From CALKAL01 sp051846895 (GTDB taxonomy: Bacteria; Bacillota; Bacilli; Bacillales; Alkalibacillaceae): DNA of 64,000 bases. Below the pieces are notes generated by a model. That model made no database searches. It was not told the origin of the DNA and saw only the letters and a list, made by a program, of their open reading frames with translations. Where the stretch lies: the NCBI GenBank assembly GCA_051846895.1, contig JBPYCQ010000002.1, positions 1 to 64,000 on the forward strand, given 5' to 3'. Position numbers and translations under genes: made by a program. This document shows, piece after piece, positions 50,833-59,976 of this stretch (the first letter of the stretch is position 1; every line of letters starts with the position of its first letter).

Positions 50833-52500
50833 TTATACTTCCATAATAATTGGTAAAATCATTGGACGTCTTTTTGTTTTTTCATATAGGAATGGTTGAA
50901 TCGTATCAGTTATTTCATTTTTAATTTCAGACCATTGGGTCGTCTTTCTTTCCATAACCTTTTCTAAATGCTTGGAAACAAGGCTTTGAGCATCTTTAAT
51001 TAAGTCTTCAGATTCTCTCATGTATACAAAACCTCTTGAGATAATATCTGGTCCTGAAGCAATTTTAAACTCTTTCATGTTGATGCTTACAACGACAATA
51101 ACAAGTCCTTCTTCTGATAAAATTCTACGATCTCTAAGAACAATATTCCCTATATCTCCAATACCACTACCATCTACATAAACTGAACCCGAAGGTATTT
51201 TACCAGCAATTCCGAAGTGATTATTTCCGATTGCTAGTACATCACCATTATCCATAACAAAACAGTTATCTGGTTCAACCCCACAGTCTATTGCGAGTTT
51301 CACATGCTCAGATAGCATACGAAATTCACCGTGAATTGGCATGAAATATTTAGGTTTCATGAGTCGCAACATAAGTTTTTGTTCTTCTTGACCGCCATGC
51401 CCGGATGTATGAATATCGTTTAAAGAACCGTGAATAACATTAGCACCAGCTCGATATAACTTATTGATGCTTCGGTTCACGCTAATCGCATTTCCAGGGA
51501 TTGGAGAAGACGAGAAAACAACCGTATCGTCAGGTTGGATTTGAATGTGTCGATGTGTACCATTTGCAATTCGGGATAAAGCCGCAAGTGGCTCACCTTG
51601 TGATCCAGTACATAAGATACATACTTGATCACTAGGTAATTTAACGATTTCGCTCGGATCAACGAATGTATCTTTTGGTGCTTGGATATAGTCCAAATCC
51701 TGCCCTAATTTTATTGCGTTTTCCATACTTCTTCCAAATACACAAATTTTTCGATTCGTATAAACGGCTGCTTTCACTACTTGTTGCAGTCGATATATAT
51801 TTGAAGCAAACGTCGCAAATATGATTCTACCTTCTACTTTATTAAAAATGTCTTTTATACTTTCTCCGACGACACTTTCTGATAATGTAAATCCTGGAAC
51901 TTCGCTGTTCGTACTATCAGAAAGTAAACATAGAACACCCTCAGCACCGATTTCAGCCATTTTAGTCAAATTAGCTGGATCTCCAACAGGTGTAAAGTCG
52001 AATTTAAAGTCACCTGTTTGAACGATATTTCCAGGTGGCGTTTTGACGACAATCCCATAAGAATCAGGTATACTATGAGTCGTTTTGAAAAAAGTTACTG
52101 AAGTTTTACGGAACTTAATAATATCATCTTCATGAATGACATTTAATGTTGCATCACGAAGAAGACCGTGTTCTTCTAGTTTGTTACGTATAAGTCCGAG
52201 TGCTAGCTTTCCGCCATAAATAGGGATATTTACCTCTCGTAATAGGTATGGAATACCCCCAATATGGTCTTCATGTCCGTGTGTGATAAACAATCCTTTA
52301 ATTTTATCTTGGTTTTGAATTAAATACGTATAATCTGGGATAACGTAATCAATTCCAAGTAGTTCATCTTCAGGGAATTTAATCCCTGCATCGATTATTA
52401 TAATTTCATCTTGGAACTGAACCCCGTACATATTTTTGCCGATTTCACCAAGACCACCTAAAGCGAATATAGCGACTTGATCATTTTTTACAAATTTCAT
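50833..52500 (-). CDS. rnjA: ribonuclease J1
   Basis: A 555-residue metallo-beta-lactamase/beta-CASP ribonuclease with 5'-3' exonuclease and endonuclease activity, central to mRNA decay and RNA processing. Metal ligands are in ITHGHEDHIGG, VQTGDFKFD and the later IHTSGHGGQEE and MPIHGEFRM. The length equals that of Bacillus RNase J1. It is preceded 16 bp upstream by rpoY (ykzG), the standard Firmicutes arrangement, so the two are cotranscribed and probably linked in translation. The gene is essential in several relatives. Confidence 0.98.
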   Translation of the reverse strand: MKFVKNDQVAIFALGGLGEIGKNMYGVQFQDEIIIIDAGIKFPEDELLGIDYVIPDYTYLIQNQDKIKGLFITHGHEDHIGGIPYLLREVNIPIYGGKLALGLIRNKLEEHGLLRDATLNVIHEDDIIKFRKTSVTFFKTTHSIPDSYGIVVKTPPGNIVQTGDFKFDFTPVGDPANLTKMAEIGAEGVLCLLSDSTNSEVPGFTLSESVVGESIKDIFNKVEGRIIFATFASNIYRLQQVVKAAVYTNRKICVFGRSMENAIKLGQDLDYIQAPKDTFVDPSEIVKLPSDQVCILCTGSQGEPLAALSRIANGTHRHIQIQPDDTVVFSSSPIPGNAISVNRSINKLYRAGANVIHGSLNDIHTSGHGGQEEQKLMLRLMKPKYFMPIHGEFRMLSEHVKLAIDCGVEPDNCFVMDNGDVLAIGNNHFGIAGKIPSGSVYVDGSGIGDIGNIVLRDRRILSEEGLVIVVVSINMKEFKIASGPDIISRGFVYMRESEDLIKDAQSLVSKHLEKVMERKTTQWSEIKNEITDTIQPFLYEKTKRRPMILPIIMEV

Positions 52501-52516
52501 TTAGTTGTCAAGGCTC

Positions 52517-52726
52517 CTATATTTTTTCAACATTAAAGTGCTCGGATTGCTCTTCATAGGCTAAATGAGCCTCACTTAATGGTTGGACATATTCGATATT
52601 GATGTTTCGGTCGGCTAGCTTTTGACGAACTTCACGTACACTATCTGCTTCTAAATAAAGCGATTTAGTCTGTTCACGAACAGGTGCTTCATCTGGTTTT
52701 TCTTGATATAGTACTTTATAAATCAT
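52517..52726 (-). CDS. rpoY: RNA polymerase epsilon subunit (YkzG)
   Basis: A 69-residue protein that binds RNA polymerase in Firmicutes. It begins IYKVLYQEKPDEAPVREQT, like Bacillus YkzG. ATG 52726 is eight bases after AAGGAG; an ATG six bases earlier is too close to the site. The acidic C terminus (YEEQSEHFNVEKI) is typical. It is 16 bp upstream of rnjA and shares its operon. Confidence 0.95.
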   Translation of the reverse strand: MIYKVLYQEKPDEAPVREQTKSLYLEADSVREVRQKLADRNINIEYVQPLSEAHLAYEEQSEHFNVEKI

Positions 52727-52805
52727 CTTCATCTCTCCTTACTTTATTGTTTCTCCGACCATACCTATCCTTAAGCTATATCTAAATGCAAATGAGCATT
52801 AAAGA

Positions 52806-52889
52806 CTAATTTAGATTTTTGATTGTCTTTTTAGAATTAATAACTTTTTTAATACGTTCTCTTATTTTCTCTTTTAAACGTTTTAACAT
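52806..52889 (-). CDS. possible 27-residue basic peptide
   Basis: A short frame with AAAGGAG 12 bases before its ATG, which is longer than usual. The peptide is a likely amphipathic basic helix (LKRLKEKIRERIKKVINSKK). It lies upstream of rpoY on the same strand. No similarity is recognised, so it could be chance. The rest of the 368-bp gap to def holds only AT-rich DNA and a weak terminator. Confidence 0.35.
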   Translation of the reverse strand: MLKRLKEKIRERIKKVINSKKTIKNLN

Positions 52890-53057
52890 TATATCATACA
52901 ACTCCTTTTGTGTATGACTTATTTAATTGTTAAAACTAAAAATACTATTATTACTTACTATATATTTTAAACGTAATTTGATATTGAATACATATACATT
53001 ATCATCTTCTTTATACATTATATACTTCAATTATATGTAATTAAAACATTTTACATA

Positions 53058-53098
53058 AGAAAAAAGCGCTTTGCTACAAAAGAGCAAGCACTTTTTAT
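53058..53098 (-). terminator. probable def terminator
   Basis: On the reverse strand an imperfect stem (AAAAGTGCTTGCT with AGCAAAGCGCTTTT) is followed by a T-run. Confidence 0.6.
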
Positions 53099-53655
53099 TT
53101 TATTTCCTCAACAGATTTAGAGTTTTCTGGTGCTTCAAGAGGGTTATCCTTATTGATATGATCATAAAACATAATACCATTCAAGTGATCAATTTCATGT
53201 TGGAATACAATTGCGGCATATCCTTTTAAGCGTAGTTTAACTTCTTTACCATCTAGTGTTGTTGCTTTAACTGTAATTTTTGCATACCGAGGAACGATTC
53301 CAGGCACTTCACGATCAACGCTTAAACATCCTTCGCCATTAGGTAAATAGGTTAAATCAACAGAGTGACTTATAATTTTTGGATTAAATAATGCATAACT
53401 ATATTCTTGATCATTTAAGTCTGTAAAAAGAACTGCAATCATTCGTTTAGAAACACCGATTTGTGGTGCTGCTAACCCTACACCAGTACGTAAATTATAT
53501 TTTTGAGCAATTTCTTCATCTTGGCTATTTATGAGAAATTCCATCATTTTATTCAATGTTTCTTTTTCTTCATCAGTTGGCGGCAGTGTTACTTCTTCCG
53601 CTCGTTTCCGCAAGATAGGATTTCCTTCTCTGACGATGTCATCCATCGTAATCAT
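53095..53655 (-). CDS. def: peptide deformylase
   Basis: A 186-residue metalloenzyme that removes formyl from the N-terminal methionine of new proteins. The three motifs are present: GVGLAAPQIG, EGCLSVD (Cys metal ligand) and FQHEIDHLNGIMFYDH (two His ligands and catalytic Glu). It is the YkrB/DefB type with the longer N-terminal insertion. ATG 53655 follows GAAAGGATG; a longer open frame upstream lacks a site. It sits between rpoY/rnjA and ykyA, as in Bacillus subtilis, and is on the reverse strand. Confidence 0.97.
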   Translation of the reverse strand: MITMDDIVREGNPILRKRAEEVTLPPTDEEKETLNKMMEFLINSQDEEIAQKYNLRTGVGLAAPQIGVSKRMIAVLFTDLNDQEYSYALFNPKIISHSVDLTYLPNGEGCLSVDREVPGIVPRYAKITVKATTLDGKEVKLRLKGYAAIVFQHEIDHLNGIMFYDHINKDNPLEAPENSKSVEEIK

Positions 53656-53797
53656 ATTTTTCATCCTTTCATTGATAATAGCATTAATCATTTTAACATA
53701 TTATACTTATAAAGATGTAAAAATGTATTTATTTTTTTAGTCCATATTATGTTATACTTTTAATAAGATTGAATGAACATAGAAAGAGGGATTGTTA

Positions 53798-54460
53798 ATG
53801 AAGCGATTGATCTCATCATCGATATTAGTCTTACTAATCATCGCACTTGCAGCTTGTTCAGACAAGCATAATGCAGCAGAAGATATTTATCCGCATTTAG
53901 AAAAATCTGTAGAATTAGAAGATGCTTTTAAGAATGCCCAGACAGAACTCGTAGCACTTGAAGAAGAAGAAAACGAATTGTATAGCCAAATTATTGAAAT
54001 CAATATGAATGAATTAGATCAAGTAAAAGATATTGCTGATCAAGCTATCACTACAGCTGGAAAGCGTCAGAAATTAATCGATCAAGAGCTTGAAAGTATT
54101 AAAGCATCAAAAAATGAGTTCGATTCAATTAATGAGTTTATAGAACAATTAGATGAAGAACCAAAACAATTCGCAAATGAAATGGTTGAGATGATGAATA
54201 ATCGTTTTGAAGCATTTGAAAATTTATATCAATCATATATTACTTCGATTGAAGAAGATATTAAATTATATGAATTGCTGAAAGACGATGAATTAGATAA
54301 AGAAACCTTGGATGAACAAGTTGAGCGAGTTAACCAAAGTTATCGAACAGTAAAAGAACATCATCAAGATTTTAATGATTACACAAAACAATTTAATGAA
54401 CTAAAACGAAAATTTTACGATGCTTCAGGACTTGAAGTGAATTATGTCGAAAGAGAATAA
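53798..54460 (+). CDS. ykyA: YkyA-type cell-wall-associated lipoprotein
   Basis: A 220-residue lipoprotein of the YkyA family. A signal peptide with lipobox LALAAC precedes the lipidated Cys; the mature part is almost entirely helical coiled coil rich in Glu, Lys and Asn. The position between def and pdhA is the same as in Bacillus subtilis, which confirms the name. ATG 53798 follows AAAGAGGG; a TTG six bases upstream is an alternative. It ends at a strong hairpin. Function is unknown; a cell-wall-binding role has been proposed. Confidence 0.88.
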   Translation: MKRLISSSILVLLIIALAACSDKHNAAEDIYPHLEKSVELEDAFKNAQTELVALEEEENELYSQIIEINMNELDQVKDIADQAITTAGKRQKLIDQELESIKASKNEFDSINEFIEQLDEEPKQFANEMVEMMNNRFEAFENLYQSYITSIEEDIKLYELLKDDELDKETLDEQVERVNQSYRTVKEHHQDFNDYTKQFNELKRKFYDASGLEVNYVERE

Positions 54461-54476
54461 AGGTGTATTAATACAG

Positions 54477-54508
54477 AACACACTAATTTCCGAATTAGTG
54501 TGTTTTTT
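54477..54508 (+). terminator. terminator after ykyA
   Basis: AACACACTAATT pairs with AATTAGTGTGTT around TCCG, followed by TTTT. Confidence 0.9.
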
Positions 54509-54626
54509 CGTATGAATGAACAGAATACTGTTATAGTACAGGCTGCACAAATTGTTGTAACAGATTGAAGTTTTCGGAAATTTTATAATTATGTAATACA
54601 AGTTGAGTCATTGACTATTAAAGTGT

Positions 54627-54662
54627 TTGACGAAAAATGTTTAGATAGGATAAACTTATAAT
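54627..54662 (+). promoter_or_regulatory. candidate pdh promoter
   Basis: TTGACG at 54627-54632 is followed 18 bp later by TAAACT, and TATAAT lies at 54657-54662. Either could be the -10 box, but no single pair has ideal spacing. The 358-bp gap before pdhA also holds the leader structure described separately. Confidence 0.4.
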
Positions 54663-54717
54663 GATGCATCGTGTATTAGTTTTTTATACATAAAAACATA
54701 TAACAGTTTTTATGGTT

Positions 54718-54761
54718 AGTTCGCCAGTTAATCCGAACTCTATATATAAAGGATTAGTTCG
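54718..54761 (+). other. mutually exclusive short hairpins in the pdh leader
   Basis: CGAACT (54734-54739) is flanked by AGTTCG at 54718-54723 and AGTTCG at 54756-54761, so it can pair with either. Stems are only 6 bp and no T-run follows; function is speculative. Confidence 0.3.
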
Positions 54762-54819
54762 AGTTTAATTTGGAAACGATAATGAAGAAATATTTTATTG
54801 AAAGGAAGAGGTGACTGTA

Positions 54820-55908
54820 GTGAGCTTTAAAAGTCCACTTGAAGGAATTGAAAAGAAATTTGAAATGATTCAAATTATTAATGAAAAAGGTGAGGTCGTA
54901 AACGAAGATGCAATGCCTGACCTTAGTGATGACGAACTGGTCGAACTTATGTCTAGAATGGTTTACACTCGCATTCTAGATCAACGTTCAATTGCATTAA
55001 ACCGTCAAGGGCGTTTAGGATTCTATGCGCCAACTGCTGGTCAAGAAGCATCTCAAATCGGTAGTCATTTTGCACTGGAAAAAGAAGATTTCTTACTTCC
55101 AGCCTACCGTGACGTACCACAACTAATTTGGCACGGTTTACCACTTTATCAAGCATTTTTATTCTCTCGTGGTCATTACCATGGTAACCAAATGCCAGAA
55201 GATGTAAACGCTGTGAGCCCACAAATTATTATAGGCGCTCAATATATTCAGGCTGCTGGGGTTGCAATGGGATTAAAACGTCGTGGTAAGAAGAATGTTG
55301 CTATTACGTACACAGGAGATGGCGGAGCATCACAAGGTGATTTTTACGAAGGTATTAACTTTGCTGGCGCATTCCAAGTCCCTGCAATATTTATTGTTCA
55401 GAATAACCGTTTTGCAATTTCTGTTCCTGTTGAAAAGCAATCAGCAGCAAAAACGATTGCACAAAAAGCAGCAGCAGCTGGAATTCCTGGTTTCCAAGTT
55501 GATGGCATGGATGTTTTAGCCGTTTATCAAGTTGTTAAGGAGGCTAGAGAACGAGCAATTAATGGTGAAGGACCAACATTAATTGAAACGTTAACTTATC
55601 GATATGGACCTCACACGATGGCTGGGGATGATCCAACTCGTTACCGTTCAGAGGATCTTGATAATGAATGGGAGAAAAAAGACCCTATCGTAAGATTTCG
55701 TAAGTTTTTAGAAAATAAAGGGCTCTGGTCAGAGGAGAAAGAAAATGAGGTCATCGAAAGAGCTAAAGAAGAAATTAAAGAAGCAATTAAGAAAGCTGAC
55801 CAACAACCAAAACAAAAAGTAACTGACCTTATTTCAATTATGTATGAAGAACTTCCAAATAATTTACAAGAACAAATGGAAGAATATAAAGCAAAGGAGT
55901 CGAAATAG
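54820..55908 (+). CDS. pdhA: pyruvate dehydrogenase E1 component, alpha subunit
   Basis: A 362-residue subunit that binds thiamine diphosphate and, with PdhB, decarboxylates pyruvate. The ThDP motif runs from GDGGASQGDFYEG to the NN of FIVQNNRFA. The phosphorylation-loop region YRYGPHTMAGDDPTRYR is typical. The start is GTG 54820, six bases after AGAGGTG; an upstream GTG overlaps that site. It is the first gene of a complete four-gene operon, with three bases between it and pdhB. Confidence 0.97.
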   Translation: MSFKSPLEGIEKKFEMIQIINEKGEVVNEDAMPDLSDDELVELMSRMVYTRILDQRSIALNRQGRLGFYAPTAGQEASQIGSHFALEKEDFLLPAYRDVPQLIWHGLPLYQAFLFSRGHYHGNQMPEDVNAVSPQIIIGAQYIQAAGVAMGLKRRGKKNVAITYTGDGGASQGDFYEGINFAGAFQVPAIFIVQNNRFAISVPVEKQSAAKTIAQKAAAAGIPGFQVDGMDVLAVYQVVKEARERAINGEGPTLIETLTYRYGPHTMAGDDPTRYRSEDLDNEWEKKDPIVRFRKFLENKGLWSEEKENEVIERAKEEIKEAIKKADQQPKQKVTDLISIMYEELPNNLQEQMEEYKAKESK

Positions 55909-55911
55909 GCG

Positions 55912-56889
55912 ATGGCACAGATGACTATGATTCAAGCGATTACGGACGCGCTTCGTATAGAGTTAAAAAATGACGACAACGTTCTTGTTTTTGGAGAAGA
56001 CGTTGGACAAAACGGCGGAGTGTTCCGTGCTACTGAAGGTTTACAAGAGCAATTTGGAGAAGAGCGTGTATTTGACACACCACTTGCTGAATCAGCAATT
56101 ATTGGTTTAGCAGTTGGTTTATCTACCCAAGGTTTTCGTCCAGTGCCTGAATTACAATTTTTCGGTTTCGTATATGAAGCGATGGATGCAGTCGTAGGTC
56201 AAGCTGCTCGTATGCGCTATCGCTCAGGTGGTAGATGGCATGCACCAATCACCATTCGTTCTCCATTTGGTGGAGGGGTACATACCCCAGAACTTCATGC
56301 GGACAGTTTAGAAGGATTAATGACACAACAACCTGGGTTGAAAGTTGTCATTCCGTCAAATCCGTATGATGCAAAAGGGTTATTAATTTCCTCAATTCGA
56401 GATAATGACCCAGTCATTTACTTAGAGCATATGAAACTTTACCGTTCCTTCCGTGAAGAAGTACCTGAAGAGGAATATACTATTGAACTCGGTAAGGCAA
56501 AAGTTAAACGTGAAGGAACAGATGTTACATTAGTTGCATATGGTGCGATGGTTCATTCTGCATTAAAAGCAGCGGAAGAGCTTGAAAAAGAAAATATAAG
56601 TGCTGAAGTAATAGATTTAAGAACAGTTTGGCCAATTGACCTTGATACCATTCTAGAATCGGTTAAGAAGACGAACCGAGCAGTTGTAATTCAAGAAGCT
56701 CAACGTCAAGCCGGAGTTGCTTCACATATTGTTGCAGAGATTCAAGAACGTGCGATTTTACATTTGGAGGCTCCTGTTTTAAGAGTTGCTGCACCAGATA
56801 CTGTTTATCCATTCTCTGAGGCAGAAGAAGTATGGTTACCTAACTATGACGATATTGTTGAAAAAGTGAAAGAATCAATTAATTTTTAA
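55912..56889 (+). CDS. pdhB: pyruvate dehydrogenase E1 component, beta subunit
   Basis: A 325-residue subunit, the usual length, which forms the E1 heterotetramer with PdhA. The opening block MTMIQAITDALRIELKND and the motif GEDVGQNGGVFRAT, and the later IEVIDLRTVWPID-like stretch, are characteristic. Start ATG 55912, with AAAGGAG 12 bases upstream, partly within the pdhA end. It is followed three bases later by the pdhC leader. Confidence 0.97.
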   Translation: MAQMTMIQAITDALRIELKNDDNVLVFGEDVGQNGGVFRATEGLQEQFGEERVFDTPLAESAIIGLAVGLSTQGFRPVPELQFFGFVYEAMDAVVGQAARMRYRSGGRWHAPITIRSPFGGGVHTPELHADSLEGLMTQQPGLKVVIPSNPYDAKGLLISSIRDNDPVIYLEHMKLYRSFREEVPEEEYTIELGKAKVKREGTDVTLVAYGAMVHSALKAAEELEKENISAEVIDLRTVWPIDLDTILESVKKTNRAVVIQEAQRQAGVASHIVAEIQERAILHLEAPVLRVAAPDTVYPFSEAEEVWLPNYDDIVEKVKESINF

Positions 56890-56907
56890 TGAATGGAGGG
56901 AAACTTA

Positions 56908-58197
56908 GTGGCCTACGAATTCAAATTACCCGATATCGGTGAAGGTATTCACGAAGGGGAAATAGTTAAATGGTTTGTAAATAAGGGTGATGAAGTTAAA
57001 GAAGATGACGTTCTTTGTGAAGTACAAAATGATAAGGCCGTTGTTGAAATTCCGTCACCTGTTGAAGGTACGGTTACAGATATTTTAGTTGATGAAGGTG
57101 AAGTAGCAGTCGTAGGAGATACAATTATTAAATTTGATGCTGAAGGCTATGAATCAACTGAATCGGAAGAAGAACCAGCTAAAGAAGAACCAGTACAAGA
57201 AAAGTCAAAATCGAGCGAACAAGTTGAAAAAACTGAAGTGGCTAAAACGGATTCAAATGACAATAATAAGGAACAAACACGTGTGATTGCAATGCCATCT
57301 GTTCGCAAATATGCACGAGATAATGGTGTGGATATTCGCAATGTGTCTGGTACAGGTAAAAACGGACGTATTTTAAAAGAGGACATTGATCGTTTCCTAA
57401 ATGGCGATCAAACAGAGGAAGCCGTAGTAGAAACAGGTACTGAACAAACGACAACAACTGAAACAGAAACTAAACGTGTCGTTGTTCAAGGTGAATACCC
57501 AGAAACACGCGAAAAAATCAGTGGTATTAGAAAAGCTATTGCTAAAGCAATGGTTAACTCCAAACGTACAGCACCTCACGTAACTTTAATGGATGAAGTT
57601 GATGTTACAGAGCTTGTACTACATCGTAAGAAGTTCAAAGAGGTCGCTGCGGAACAAAACATTAAATTAACTTATTTACCATATGTCGTAAAAGCTTTAG
57701 TTTCAACACTTAAGAAATATCCTGTTTTAAATATCTCATTTGATGATGATACTGAAGAGATTATTCAAAAACATTACTACAATATCGGTATCGCTGCAGA
57801 TACTGATCGTGGACTTCTTGTTCCTGTTGTAAAAGATGCAGACCGAAAGTCAATCTTTGAAATTTCAGGTGAAATCAATGAGTTGGCAACAAAAGCACGT
57901 GATGGTAAACTAACATCAGAGGAAATGAAAGGTGCATCATGTACGATTACTAACATCGGTTCAGCTGGTGGACAATGGTTTACACCAGTTATTAACCATC
58001 CAGAAGTAGCAATCTTAGGAATTGGACGAATTAGTGAAAAACCAGTTGTGCGAGATGGAGAAGTCGTTGTAGCACCTGTGTTAGCTGTTTCATTAAGCTT
58101 TGATCACCGTATGATTGATGGTGCAACAGCTCAACACGCAATGAATCATATTAAACGATTATTGAATGATCCACAACTAATAATGATGGAGGCGTAA
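56908..58197 (+). CDS. pdhC: dihydrolipoyl acetyltransferase (E2)
   Basis: A 429-residue core subunit. The lipoyl domain (residues 1-80) carries the lipoate acceptor Lys43 in QNDKAVVEI. An acidic linker leads to the peripheral-subunit-binding domain (about residues 130-168, PSVRKYARDNGVDIRNVSG), then a Thr-rich linker and the catalytic domain with the active-site motif SFDHRMIDGA. GTG 56908 follows GGAGGG by seven bases; the longer frame from an ATG upstream overlaps that site. It has a single lipoyl domain. Confidence 0.97.
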   Translation: MAYEFKLPDIGEGIHEGEIVKWFVNKGDEVKEDDVLCEVQNDKAVVEIPSPVEGTVTDILVDEGEVAVVGDTIIKFDAEGYESTESEEEPAKEEPVQEKSKSSEQVEKTEVAKTDSNDNNKEQTRVIAMPSVRKYARDNGVDIRNVSGTGKNGRILKEDIDRFLNGDQTEEAVVETGTEQTTTTETETKRVVVQGEYPETREKISGIRKAIAKAMVNSKRTAPHVTLMDEVDVTELVLHRKKFKEVAAEQNIKLTYLPYVVKALVSTLKKYPVLNISFDDDTEEIIQKHYYNIGIAADTDRGLLVPVVKDADRKSIFEISGEINELATKARDGKLTSEEMKGASCTITNIGSAGGQWFTPVINHPEVAILGIGRISEKPVVRDGEVVVAPVLAVSLSFDHRMIDGATAQHAMNHIKRLLNDPQLIMMEA

Positions 58198-58200
58198 AGT

Positions 58201-59610
58201 ATGGTAGTAGGTGATTTCCCAGTAGAAGTAGACACACTTGTAGTTGGTGCTGGCCCTGGTGGCTATGTTGCTGCAATTCGTGCTGCACAGTTAGGACAAA
58301 AAGTAACAATCGTTGATAAAGGAAACTTAGGAGGCGTATGTTTAAACGTTGGTTGTATTCCTTCTAAAGCTTTAATTTCAGCGGGGCATCGTTTTGAACA
58401 AGCGAAAAACTCAGAAGACATGGGGATTGTTGCGGAAAAAGTATCTGTTAATTTTGACAAAGTACAAGAGTGGAAAGGGCAAGTTGTAGGTAAATTAACA
58501 GGTGGAGTAGAAGGTTTATTAAAAGCTAATAAAGTTGATATCGTTAAAGGTGAAGCATACTTTGTCGATTCAAATACAGTAAAAATTATGGACGAAAAAC
58601 AATCACAAACATACAAGTTCAATAATTGTATTATTGCAACAGGTTCACGTCCTATTGAATTAAAACCTTTCCCTTATTCTGAACGTGTTTTAGATTCTAC
58701 AGGTGCTCTAAACCTTAAAGAGATTCCTAAGAAAATGGTCGTCATCGGAGGCGGCTATATCGGAACGGAGCTTGGTGGTGCGTATGCAAGCTTTGGAACC
58801 GAAGTAACAATTCTTGAAGGTACTAAAGATATTTTAGGCGGTTTTGAAAAGCAAATGACTCAGTTAGTGAAAAAACGCTTAAAAGGTAAAGGTGTAGAAA
58901 TCATTACTGAAGCTATGGCAAAAGGTGTAGAAGAAACAAAAGATGGTGTAAAAGTTTCTTATGAAGTTAAGGGCGAAGAAAAAACAGTTGAAGCAGATTA
59001 TCTTTTAGTAACTGTCGGTCGCCGTCCAAATACTGATGAAATTGGTCTAGAATCTGTTGGCATTGAAATGACAGACCGCGGATTAATTAAAATTGATAAA
59101 CAATGCCGTACAAGTGTAAATAACATTTATGCGATTGGTGATATTGTTGAAGGACCACCATTAGCACATAAAGCTTCATATGAGGGTAAAATTGCTGCAG
59201 AAGCAATCAGTGGTGAGAAATCTGAAATTGATTATCTTGGTATTCCTGCGGTTGTATTCTCAGACCCTGAGCTTGCTAGTGTGGGATATTCTGAACAAGA
59301 AGCGAAAGATGCAGGTTACGAAGTTAAGGCAGCTAAATTCCCATTTGCAGCTAATGGGCGTGCGTTATCACTTAACGATACTGATGGTTTTGTTAAGCTG
59401 ATCACTCGTAAGTCTGATGGGCTTGTAATTGGTGCCCAAGTTGCCGGACCAAATGCAAGTGACATCATTGCAGAACTAGGATTAGCTATAGAAGCTGGAA
59501 TGACTGCTGAAGATTTAGCACTTACTATTCATGCTCACCCAACTTTAGGTGAAGCAGTAATGGAAGCGGCAGAAGTCGCATTAGGCATGCCAATTCATAT
59601 TGCAAAATAA
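58201..59610 (+). CDS. pdhD: dihydrolipoyl dehydrogenase (E3)
   Basis: A 469-residue FAD flavoprotein that reoxidises dihydrolipoamide with NAD. The FAD motif is VVGAGPGGYVAAIRAAQLG, the redox disulfide is in GGVCLNVGCIPSKAL, the NAD motif is IGGGYIGTELGG, and the catalytic His-Glu pair is in IHAHPTLGEAVMEA. The ATG follows GGAGGCG. It may also serve 2-oxoglutarate dehydrogenase. It is the last gene of the operon and ends at a strong terminator. Confidence 0.97.
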   Translation: MVVGDFPVEVDTLVVGAGPGGYVAAIRAAQLGQKVTIVDKGNLGGVCLNVGCIPSKALISAGHRFEQAKNSEDMGIVAEKVSVNFDKVQEWKGQVVGKLTGGVEGLLKANKVDIVKGEAYFVDSNTVKIMDEKQSQTYKFNNCIIATGSRPIELKPFPYSERVLDSTGALNLKEIPKKMVVIGGGYIGTELGGAYASFGTEVTILEGTKDILGGFEKQMTQLVKKRLKGKGVEIITEAMAKGVEETKDGVKVSYEVKGEEKTVEADYLLVTVGRRPNTDEIGLESVGIEMTDRGLIKIDKQCRTSVNNIYAIGDIVEGPPLAHKASYEGKIAAEAISGEKSEIDYLGIPAVVFSDPELASVGYSEQEAKDAGYEVKAAKFPFAANGRALSLNDTDGFVKLITRKSDGLVIGAQVAGPNASDIIAELGLAIEAGMTAEDLALTIHAHPTLGEAVMEAAEVALGMPIHIAK

Positions 59611-59622
59611 ATTATATTAAAT

Positions 59623-59672
59623 AAAGCTGTTCCAATAGTAATGATTAACTATGGAACAGCTTTTATTTTTTT
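59623..59672 (+). terminator. terminator of the pdh operon
   Basis: AAAGCTGTTCCA pairs with TGGAACAGCTTT, followed by TATTTTTTT. Confidence 0.88.
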
Positions 59673-59752
59673 GACATTAAACTCGTGCTGTTTAAAATAA
59701 TGGCTCTACCATATTTGTTGGGGTGCTAATAAAATTCAGAAAATGGGAAATC

Positions 59753-59889
59753 TTGATTTTGATCCGTTCCAGGCGGACGCTTTCCGCGGGCACGGCTCGA
59801 GCCTCCTCGGAAGAAAATACACTTCTTGTGGGGTCTCGATACTCGTGCTGTTCCCGCAGGAGTCGCCGCCTTCCACTCCTCAAAATCAA
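59753..59889. repeat. GC-rich MITE-like hairpin repeat
   Basis: About 137 bp, clearly richer in GC than its surroundings. Its ends are inverted: TTGATTTTGA then TCCGTTCCAGGCGG on the left, and CCGCCTTCCACTCC then TCAAAATCAA on the right. I recall very similar repeats, with the core GGCGGACGCTTTCCGCGGGC, in intergenic regions of many Bacillaceae. Here it sits inside the ISL3 remnant between the left end and the transposase frame. Open frames across it on both strands are not credible genes. Confidence 0.75.
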
Positions 59890-59976
59890 TGAAATTTATA
59901 ATTTTAGAAACAAAAAGCACGCTTCCTCCTAATTTGTTAGATTAGACGAATAAACAAAAAACAAAAAGGGAATTGC

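Noticed and set aside
59692..59932. Overlapping short frames on both strands across the GC-rich repeat
   Set aside because: All are explained by the structured repeat. None has a ribosome-binding site or recognisable protein family.
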